From NCBI GenBank assembly GCA_910583605.1, contig CAJTXN010000026.1:1-20625 (forward strand): DNA of 20,625 nucleotides. The letters are read 5' to 3'. This document shows, piece by piece, positions 1 to 5,800 of this stretch. Below the pieces are notes generated by a model, which had not been told where the DNA came from, did not search any database, and saw only the letters and a program-made list of their open reading frames with translations. The stretch comes from an uncultured Lachnospiraceae bacterium (GTDB lineage: Bacteria > Bacillota > Clostridia > Lachnospirales > Lachnospiraceae). The first letter of the stretch is position 1. The number at the start of each line of letters is the position of its first letter. The translations under genes were made by a program, and so were the position numbers.

Positions 1-34
1 CTATACCGACATATAAGAACTTCTAAAGAGATAA

Positions 35-871
35 TCTAAATTCACCATAAATTTTTGGGATAAAATTGAGGATGCAAAAAAATATGAATTGTATATCCGG
101 TGTGGAGATGAATTTATTAAGGTAAATGAGTCGTATAATGAACAGAGCTGTTTGGATTTAAATCAATTTGAAGATATGGATATTTATGATATTCGAATTA
201 TAGCATATCTCAATAATAAAATTCAGAAATCTTTTGTAATGTCGTTTGAGATGTTTGAAAACAATCTTATTTATATGAATCACGATACAGATAATGATGG
301 AATTGAAGATGGATATGAAATTATGGATTTAAACACGAATCCATACAGCAAAGATACAGACAATGATGGATATAGTGATTTTTATGAAGTTAATATTTCA
401 GGAACGAATCCTAAGAGCTATAATGAAGAAGTTTCTATTGATTCAGGCAATTTTGATTATAATAATATGAAATATGATATTTGTGTTGGTGGATTAAATA
501 AAGATGAAGTTAAAATAATAAACCAACTAACAAATAAAGTAAAATATATAGAAAATTGTAATGGAAAGTATATATATTTATATGATGAAAATAATAATTT
601 ATTACGTGTTTCGTTTAAGAATCCAAATGGAGAAACATATCATACGTTTTATACTTATGAAAACAATAATTTAAAATCAATAAGAAAAAATAATAATCTA
701 TATGAATTTAATTATACTGAAAATAATGATATAGAAGAAATTAAAGTAAATGGTTCTATTATATCTCAGAATAATTATACAAAGAATTCTGAAAGTTTGA
801 TTAGCGAAAAAAAATATGGGAACGGACAAACAATAAGTAACCAAAGTATTGTTAGATGGCAAATGCATTAA
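35..871 (+). pseudogene. RHS-repeat protein, upstream fragment (Fn3-like, calcium-binding repeats, RHS repeats), frameshifted
   Basis: Internal part of a large secreted or wall-associated RHS/YD-repeat protein whose start lies left of the window. The frame is open from 35. A segment typical of fibronectin type III strands (FWDKIEDAKKYELYI) comes first. Two thrombospondin-type-3/calcium-binding repeats follow (DTDNDGIEDGYE near 286 and DTDNDGYSDFYE near 355), then degenerate RHS repeats rich in Tyr and Asn (YIYLYDENNNLLRV and similar). A TTG at 89 could be taken as a start, but the domain clearly extends upstream, so it is not a real start. The frame ends at the stop at 869-871, while the homologous reading continues one base over in the ORF from 849. 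Removing one base near 852-856 joins them as NQSIVDGKCINTYEY. Base composition is far more AT-rich than the genes to the right, as is common for RHS tips acquired by transfer. Confidence 0.75.
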
Positions 872-2165
872 TACATATGAGTATAGTGATGATGGAAAAG
901 TGATAAAAGAAATGTTTGAAGATGGGAGAAGTGTATCCTATAAATATCAGGCTGGAAATATTATTTCCGCGGATATTTATTCTAAAGATTATAAATTAGT
1001 TAATAGCGATAATTATACTTACGAGAATGAAACGGAACAATTATCTACATTTAATGGCAAAAAAATTTCCTATGATGAAATAGGAAATCCGGTTCGATAT
1101 TATAATGGAATGAAATTTAAGTGGGAACTTGGAAATCAGCTTGTTCAAGTTAAAAATAAAAACAAAAATATAAAATATTCTTATAATTCTGAAGGTATAA
1201 GGATATCAAAATCGGTTAATGGAGTGAAAACCGAATATTATGTTAATTCAAATAAGATTATAGGGGAAAAACGCTTAGGTGAGCAGATTATCTATATGTA
1301 TAATTCGGTGGATTGTTTGGTTGGATTTATTTATAGGGATAAAATATTTTATTATGAGAAAAATTTACAAAAAGATATTGTAGGTATATTAGATTCTAAT
1401 GGCAAAATAATAGCTGAATATGACTATGATTCTTGGGGAAATATAATTCAGATTACGGGTAATAGAAAAATAGCTACATTAAATCCCTATAGATATCGGT
1501 CGTATTATTATGATGAAGAAACAGGGTTCTATTATTTGAATTCCCGTTATTATGATTCAAAACTGAGAAAGTTTATTAATATGGACACAGAAATTGTAGT
1601 TGATAATTTGATTGATAGTAATTCACTATTTTCTTATTGTGATAATAATCCAATTAATTATGTTGATAATTTAGGAAATGGAAAATCAATTACAACTCCA
1701 AAATATAATAGTCTTTATTATTGGAATAAGACTGTACATAAACAATATAATTGCTATGGATTTGCTATAGGAAAGACTGATAAATATGTTAATCCCGGCT
1801 TTTATTCGGTTCCAAGGCGTGATATAACATATAGCCCCATACAGAGCAGATATATTCTATTGAATGTAAAAGAGGATTTAAAAACATTGGGATATGCTGC
1901 TATTAGTTCTAGTGATACACCTGTATTAAAAGATTATGAAACATTGATTACTTTTCGAAACGATGAAGGTATTGATTATCACTTTATGAGAAGAGTTTAT
2001 GGCGTTTCGGGATTTTATCATAAACCGGGACAAACCGCAGTTTTAAAATACTTAAAATCTCCATCATCAGGGTATTGGTATAGCGAATATTATGCAGATG
2101 GCTGGTATGAAGGCGATTGTTGTTATGATACCGGACAGTATTTTTTGATTATTTATAAAAATTAG
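849..2165 (+). CDS. RHS repeat-associated core with C-terminal papain-like candidate toxin domain (3' fragment of the same gene)
   Basis: Continuation of the upstream RHS fragment after a one-base frameshift. The nominal TTG start at 849 has no convincing ribosome binding site and the first codons continue an RHS repeat. Counting from 849, residues 1-150 are YD repeats. Residues about 150-272 are the RHS-associated core, with the hallmark block YRYRSYYYDEETGFYYLNSR and then a DNNPINYVDNLGN-type boundary near residue 265. After this boundary RHS proteins switch to a variable toxin tip. The tip (about 275-438) has NCYGFAIG with Cys302, DYHFMRR with His378 and FYHKPGQ with His391. This Cys...His arrangement suggests a papain/NlpC-like cysteine peptidase fold; that assignment is inferred from motifs only. 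The next gene starts 13 nt downstream and may encode immunity. The gene is translated as one protein only if the frameshift is an error or is bypassed. Confidence 0.8.
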   Translation: MLDGKCINTYEYSDDGKVIKEMFEDGRSVSYKYQAGNIISADIYSKDYKLVNSDNYTYENETEQLSTFNGKKISYDEIGNPVRYYNGMKFKWELGNQLVQVKNKNKNIKYSYNSEGIRISKSVNGVKTEYYVNSNKIIGEKRLGEQIIYMYNSVDCLVGFIYRDKIFYYEKNLQKDIVGILDSNGKIIAEYDYDSWGNIIQITGNRKIATLNPYRYRSYYYDEETGFYYLNSRYYDSKLRKFINMDTEIVVDNLIDSNSLFSYCDNNPINYVDNLGNGKSITTPKYNSLYYWNKTVHKQYNCYGFAIGKTDKYVNPGFYSVPRRDITYSPIQSRYILLNVKEDLKTLGYAAISSSDTPVLKDYETLITFRNDEGIDYHFMRRVYGVSGFYHKPGQTAVLKYLKSPSSGYWYSEYYADGWYEGDCCYDTGQYFLIIYKN

Positions 2166-2178
2166 GAGAAATAATAAT

Positions 2179-2706
2179 ATGAAAAAAAAGTTTACAACCA
2201 AAATTATTTTAACATCTATTATAGTGCTTTTGATCATTAGCAATATTATAACTATTTGTTATATTTATTCATTAAAATTAAAAGAAGAAAAGACTGCAAT
2301 GAATACTTCGGAAATATCCGGAACCCCAAAGCTGGAGGAATCTAAGCTTGAAGTTATCGAGCTGTATGATAATACTACACAGTCCATTGATATGAGTGTA
2401 AGTATTTTACAGTATGAAATACAATACAATGGTAAGGCTGATAAAATACTGGTTAGTACGGATAATGGGATTGTGGATCGATACTATTCAGAAAAAAGGG
2501 AGGAAATGGAAAACAGCCATTCATATGAAGAAACGTTTGAAATACAAAATGGTGATGTTATACGATGGAATATGGAAGGATGTTCCAGTGATGCACATGT
2601 GAAAATTGAAATTTATCAGGGAAATACCATAATAGAAACCAGATATCTTGTATTTCATGACATATCCGGCAATGGAATGAAATACAAATATGGGGGAATC
2701 CGGTAA
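2179..2706 (+). CDS. Membrane-anchored protein of unknown function, candidate immunity partner of the RHS tip
   Basis: A 175-residue protein I do not recognise. It has a basic N-terminus (MKKKFTTK), a single hydrophobic segment at about residues 9-31, then a charged linker and a C-terminal domain rich in Thr, Ile and Tyr that is probably beta-structured and extracytoplasmic. There is no lipobox Cys at the expected place. ATG at 2179 has an AGGAGA ribosome binding site about 10 nt upstream. It starts 13 nt after the RHS stop and shares its AT-rich composition, so the two are likely one transcription unit. A small gene directly behind an RHS toxin tip is the usual place for immunity, and a membrane-anchored extracellular domain would suit a toxin acting outside the membrane. 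The immunity role is inference from position. Confidence 0.8.
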   Translation: MKKKFTTKIILTSIIVLLIISNIITICYIYSLKLKEEKTAMNTSEISGTPKLEESKLEVIELYDNTTQSIDMSVSILQYEIQYNGKADKILVSTDNGIVDRYYSEKREEMENSHSYEETFEIQNGDVIRWNMEGCSSDAHVKIEIYQGNTIIETRYLVFHDISGNGMKYKYGGIR

Positions 2707-2799
2707 AGCCGGTATAATGACCGCTAATTGCCCGACTTTCATATACCTCATGTGTTTGCCAGTCGGATGGAACATAAATAATTCTAAAGATATATGGAC

Positions 2800-2828
2800 T
2801 TGCCTCAGCACATCTCATTTGATACAAT
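2800..2828 (+). promoter_or_regulatory. Candidate sigma-A promoter for the CD3324 leader
   Basis: TTGCCT (2800-2805), a 17-base spacer, then TACAAT (2823-2828). It sits about 20 bases before the ribosome binding site of the first mini-ORF, so the leader structure would be transcribed. It is read by eye from consensus only. Confidence 0.5.
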
Positions 2829-2847
2829 ATAACCTATAAAGCAATAC

Positions 2848-2969
2848 GGAGGAAATGCATATGAAACGATATATTGGAATAGCATGGTAATGGCTATTGC
2901 AGACAAAATAAACAATTGATTGTTATAGCCATTGCGAATCCTAAAGAAATAAATATTAGGAGGGCAACT
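2848..2969 (+). promoter_or_regulatory. Structured leader, copy A: mini-ORF plus stem-loop upstream of the CD3324-family gene
   Basis: GGAGGA at 2848-2853 is well placed for a nine-codon ORF at 2861-2890 (MKRYIGIAW). Its stop codon falls at the foot of an inverted repeat, AATGGCTAT (2889-2897) with ATAGCCATT (2925-2933), extendable by a G-U and a G-C pair. The 27-base loop is A-rich. The right arm runs into GCGAATCC, an A-rich spacer and the ribosome binding site of the next gene. No U-run follows the stem, so it is not a standard terminator. Copy B at 3292 has the same order of parts. Confidence 0.55.
2861..2890 (+). CDS. Putative leader peptide A (9 residues)
   Basis: A mini-ORF MKRYIGIAW with a strong ribosome binding site (GGAGGA) seven bases ahead. 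An in-frame ATG at 2855 is too close to that site to be used. The stop overlaps the 5' arm of the leader stem, so a ribosome finishing it would cover the stem. Whether it is translated is unknown. Confidence 0.35.
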   Translation: MKRYIGIAW

Positions 2970-3239
2970 ATGAGCTATATTCGGGCAGAGGACATTCTGC
3001 CAAAGGAAGTTTTGGAACTGATTCAGCAGTATGTAGACGGACAGACGATTTATATTCCGAGAAAATCGGAATGTCATAAATCCTGGGGTGCCGGAACGGA
3101 CACAAAAAAAGATTTGATGATTCGAAACCGGCAGATGTATGCGGAATACCGGTTTGGTGCTACAGTCAGGGAACTGTCGGAAAAGTATTTTCTGACAGAA
3201 AAGAGTGTACAGAGAATCATCAGAAACTATAAGAATTAA
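2970..3239 (+). CDS. CD3324-family small helix-turn-helix protein (Mor-like)
   Basis: An 89-residue protein that I recognise as CD3324-type, a small family common in Clostridia and related to Mor-type activators. It shows the family's block AEDILPKEVLELIQQYVDG, then YIPRK, and a C-terminal helix-turn-helix at about residues 63-86 (VRELSEKYFLTEKSVQRIIR). The start is the ATG at 2970, with AGGAGGG seven bases upstream. An in-frame extension back to 2916 would run through the leader stem and is rejected. It is probably a DNA-binding regulator; its targets are unknown. It is preceded by leader copy A and followed by a hairpin terminator at 3246. Confidence 0.85.
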   Translation: MSYIRAEDILPKEVLELIQQYVDGQTIYIPRKSECHKSWGAGTDTKKDLMIRNRQMYAEYRFGATVRELSEKYFLTEKSVQRIIRNYKN

Positions 3240-3245
3240 TGAAAG

Positions 3246-3283
3246 GCTGATATCTTTGAGAGAAATAAGATATCAGCTTTTAT
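3246..3283 (+). terminator. Rho-independent terminator after the CD3324-family gene
   Basis: GCTGATATCTT (3246-3256) pairs perfectly with AAGATATCAGC (3267-3277) around a 10-base loop and is followed by TTTTATAT. The stem begins six bases after the stop codon. Read-through would be needed for the next leader unless a promoter I cannot see lies between. Confidence 0.8.
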
Positions 3284-3291
3284 ATAAATAC

Positions 3292-3400
3292 AGGAGGTCA
3301 TATATGCTTACACCTTATTATTTTGCATAGCGTAGCTATTGCAAATACAATAAAAACCGTAATAGCTTACGCATAATCCGAAAATATAAAAGGAGATAAA
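3292..3400 (+). promoter_or_regulatory. Structured leader, copy B: mini-ORF plus stem-loop upstream of the DUF1062-like gene
   Basis: AGGAGG (3292-3297) precedes an eight-codon ORF at 3304-3330 (MLTPYYFA). Its TAG stop overlaps the left arm GCGTAGCTATT (3330-3340), which pairs with AATAGCTTACGC (3361-3372) apart from one bulged base. The right arm is followed by ATAATCC, an A-rich spacer and AAAGGAG. The order and many bases match copy A (GCAT, GCTATTGCA, AATAAA, AATCC), while the arms differ yet still pair. That suggests selection on the structure. Confidence 0.55.
3304..3330 (+). CDS. Putative leader peptide B (8 residues)
   Basis: A mini-ORF MLTPYYFA with AGGAGG six bases ahead and its stop inside the base of the following stem-loop. 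It matches leader peptide A in placement but not in sequence, apart from a shared late Ala codon (GCA). Translation is not shown. Confidence 0.35.
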   Translation: MLTPYYFA

Positions 3401-3703
3401 GTGAGCTATATTAATTCAATAAAAATTCTGTATAAATGCTCAGGATGCGGAAAGAAAATGCATTTTGTAAATACGGGAAGATTCCGGGTGAATGCCAATG
3501 GAAACAAAGTAGATATCTGGCTGATTTATCGGTGTGCAAAATGTAAGAATTCCTTAAATCTAACCATATATGAAAGAAGGAAACCAAACCATATTCTACA
3601 GGAAGAATACCGGCGTTTCTTAGAGAATGATAAAGATTTAGCATTACAATATGGAAATGATAAAGCTTTTTTGAAAAGAAACAGAGTGGAATTTGGCAGA
3701 TAA
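3401..3703 (+). CDS. DUF1062-like zinc-knuckle protein, short form
   Basis: A 100-residue protein with two CxxC pairs (Cys13/Cys16 and Cys45/Cys48) that should bind one zinc. Between them lies the block FVNTGRFRVNANG followed by WLIYRCAKC, then LNLTIYERR, which I recognise as the N-terminal half of DUF1062 proteins. As I recall the family, members are longer, so this may be a shortened copy. The start is GTG at 3401, with AAAGGAGA about six bases upstream. The first codons share the bases TGAGCTATATT with the CD3324-family gene. Function unknown. Confidence 0.8.
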   Translation: MSYINSIKILYKCSGCGKKMHFVNTGRFRVNANGNKVDIWLIYRCAKCKNSLNLTIYERRKPNHILQEEYRRFLENDKDLALQYGNDKAFLKRNRVEFGR

Positions 3704-3723
3704 TAATCCCATAAAACATACTT

Positions 3724-3761
3724 ATCACACCGAATATCTAAATACCCGGTGTGATTTTTTA
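3724..3761 (+). terminator. Rho-independent terminator after the DUF1062-like gene
   Basis: ATCACACCG (3724-3732) pairs with CGGTGTGAT (3747-3755) around a 14-base loop, followed by a run of six T (3755-3760). Good stem and U-tract on the plus strand. Confidence 0.85.
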
Positions 3762-3879
3762 TATTAAATTAATAACTTTTTATTTTCATTTAATTGCAAA
3801 ATTACCAAAAAGTTGTAGCATTATATGAGAGCCAATTGGAATGGCATCGGTATGATGAAAGGTTGGATAGTGACAGAAT

Positions 3880-4275
3880 ATGAGAGATAAATTTATGAGA
3901 TTTATGTATGGAAGGTATGGAGTAGATGATTTATCAAAGTTTATGCTGATACTGGGAGCAGTTTTCTTATTGATATCAGGATTATTTGGAATTCCGGTTC
4001 TATATCTGCTGGCAATTGTTATGATGGCTTATCTGTATTTTAGAATGTTTTCCAGAAATATACAAAAGAGATATTCCGAGAATATGAAATTTCTTGGATA
4101 TAAGAATCGTGTAAAAGGTTATTTTTCTAAAATTCTTCGGGATATGAAAACCAGAAAGACCCATCATATCTATACCTGTCCCAATTGCAGACAACGAATC
4201 AGAATTCCAAAAGGAAAAGGCAGAATTTCTGTTCGGTGTCCGAAATGTTATACGGAATTTATCAAAAAGAGTTAA
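3880..4275 (+). CDS. Small membrane protein with C-terminal zinc ribbon
   Basis: 131 residues. Two hydrophobic segments lie at about 19-36 and 38-56. A basic linker and a C-terminal zinc ribbon with Cys100/Cys103 and Cys120/Cys123 (TCPNCRQ and VRCPKCYTEF) follow. The cytoplasmic tail resembles the finger of MJ0042-type and rubredoxin-like ribbons. ATG 3880 is the first start after an in-frame stop at 3871; the ribosome binding site is weak. It is first in a tight plus-strand run with the DUF5685, DnaJ and O-antigen-ligase-like genes (26 nt to the next). A role in a membrane process with those partners is inference. Confidence 0.8.
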   Translation: MRDKFMRFMYGRYGVDDLSKFMLILGAVFLLISGLFGIPVLYLLAIVMMAYLYFRMFSRNIQKRYSENMKFLGYKNRVKGYFSKILRDMKTRKTHHIYTCPNCRQRIRIPKGKGRISVRCPKCYTEFIKKS

Positions 4276-4301
4276 TAAATATCAGGAAAGGGAGAAAAAA
4301 T

Positions 4302-5144
4302 TTGTTTGGATATATTACGGTGAACCAGCCGGAAATGAAAATTAAGGAATTTGACATATACCGCTCCTTTTACTGCGGACTCTGTCATTCTCTCAGGGAA
4401 CAATACGGCAATATCGGGAGAATTACCCTCAGTTATGATATGACTTTTTTAGCAATGGTACTGACCGGTTTATATGAGACGGAAACCAGACACCTGCAGG
4501 CCAGATGCCTGACACACCCTGTTAGAAAGCACAGGGCGGTAGTCAATGAATTTTCCGGGTATGCGGCGGATATGAACATTATTTTATCCTATGAAAAATG
4601 TCTGGATGACTGGAAGGATGAAAGAAAAATTACAGGGGGTATCGGAACCCTTATGATGAAAGGGAAAAATCGGAAATGTAGAAAACAATATGAGAAAAAA
4701 ACGGAATTTATTCTGGAAAAATTGAATCAGATTCATATGGCAGAAAAAATAAATGATTTGACCATAGATCTGGCAGCAGGATATTTTGGGGAGATTATGG
4801 GGGAAATATTTGTTTACAAAAGGGATGAATGGGAGGAGGATTTAAGAAAAATGGGCTTCTATCTTGGGAAATTCATTTATCTGATGGATGCCTATGAAGA
4901 TATAGAAGAAGACATCCGCACCGGAAATTATAACCCGTTTAAGGAACTGTATGCAGAAGAAGATTTTGAAGGAACCGTCCATAAGATACTGACAATGATG
5001 ATGGCAGAGTGCTGCCGTGCATTTGAACGGTTGCCAGTTGTGGAAAATATTGATATAATACGGAATATATTGTATTCTGGAGTATTTGCAAAGTACGATA
5101 TAATCAGTAGAAAGAGGCGTGAGAAAAATGTTGGATCCCTATAG
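4302..5144 (+). CDS. DUF5685 family protein
   Basis: 280 residues from a TTG start at 4302 (LFGYITVNQPEMKIKEF, matching the family's usual MFGYI opening), with AAAGGGAG eight bases upstream. The frame stays open to 4185, but that extension overlaps the zinc-ribbon gene and is not family-like. Visible features are the CGLC motif at Cys25/Cys28, a further Cys69 and His72 (RCLTHP), and two acidic helices, SYDMTFLAM and LMDAYEDIEEDI followed by GNYNP. The mainly helical pattern with Asp-rich segments recalls all-alpha isoprenoid-synthase folds, but I would not assign chemistry. It overlaps the following DnaJ gene by 17 nt, pointing to translational coupling. Confidence 0.85.
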   Translation: MFGYITVNQPEMKIKEFDIYRSFYCGLCHSLREQYGNIGRITLSYDMTFLAMVLTGLYETETRHLQARCLTHPVRKHRAVVNEFSGYAADMNIILSYEKCLDDWKDERKITGGIGTLMMKGKNRKCRKQYEKKTEFILEKLNQIHMAEKINDLTIDLAAGYFGEIMGEIFVYKRDEWEEDLRKMGFYLGKFIYLMDAYEDIEEDIRTGNYNPFKELYAEEDFEGTVHKILTMMMAECCRAFERLPVVENIDIIRNILYSGVFAKYDIISRKRREKNVGSL

Positions 5145-5799
5145 TGTCCTTGGGTTATCACGAACTGCCTCGGAAGATGAAGTTAAGAAAGCATATCGTG
5201 CCCTTAGCAGAAAATATCATCCGGATGCAAACGTGAATAATCCCAACAGAGATAAAGCAGAAGAGAAATTCAAAGAAATTCAGCAGGCATATCAGCAGAT
5301 CATGCGGGAAAGAGAAATGGGAAGCGGATATGACGGCGGCGGATATTCGGGAAATTACGGAAACGGATTTGCTGGCGGTTTTGGACAAGGTGGTTTCGGC
5401 GGCTTCAGCAACAGTCAGGGAGCCTCGGAAGATGAGTATACAATACATATGAGAGCTGCGGCAAATTTCATACGGTCCGGTCATTATAAAGAAGCTATGA
5501 ATGTACTAAACGGAATCGTCAATAAAACGGCAGGGTGGTATTATCTGAGTGCCATTGCCAATGCAGGTATCGGCAATAATGTGCTTGCCCTGCAGTATGC
5601 GAAACAGGCGGCCACTATGGAGCCAAATAACAGGGATTACCAGAATCTGGTGTATCAGATGGAATCCGGCGGAACCTGGTATCAGGGAATGCAGAATCCT
5701 TACGGTTCTACCATATATATGGGAAATGACTGCTGTATGAAACTGTGTCTTGCAAATCTGCTCTGCAATCTTTGCTGCTGCGGAGGAGGAAGATTATAA
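5128..5799 (+). CDS. DnaJ-domain protein with Gly-rich linker, TPR-like region and Cys-rich tail
   Basis: 223 residues. An N-terminal J domain spans residues 1-65 with the HPD motif at 31-33, which stimulates Hsp70 ATPase. A Gly/Phe/Tyr-rich linker at about 66-98 and a helical TPR-like region at about 104-172 (AANFIRSGHYKEAMNVLNGI and ALQYAKQAATMEPNN) follow. The tail has seven Cys between 202 and 218 (NDCCMKLC and LCNLCCCGG). It lacks the zinc-finger and client domains of housekeeping DnaJ, so it is a specialised co-chaperone. ATG 5128 fits AGAGG at 5112; GTG 5119 is too close to it. It overlaps the DUF5685 stop. Confidence 0.88.
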   Translation: MLDPYSVLGLSRTASEDEVKKAYRALSRKYHPDANVNNPNRDKAEEKFKEIQQAYQQIMREREMGSGYDGGGYSGNYGNGFAGGFGQGGFGGFSNSQGASEDEYTIHMRAAANFIRSGHYKEAMNVLNGIVNKTAGWYYLSAIANAGIGNNVLALQYAKQAATMEPNNRDYQNLVYQMESGGTWYQGMQNPYGSTIYMGNDCCMKLCLANLLCNLCCCGGGRL

Positions 5800-5800
5800 A

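Noticed and set aside
2732..2766. CCGACT/AGTCGG inverted repeat after the candidate immunity gene, considered as a terminator
   Set aside because: Only six pairs with a 23-base loop and no T-run.
3825..3890. 21-codon ORF overlapping the start of the zinc-ribbon membrane protein, possibly a coupled upstream ORF
   Set aside because: No ribosome binding site ahead of the ATG at 3825 and no recognisable features; the overlap could easily be chance.
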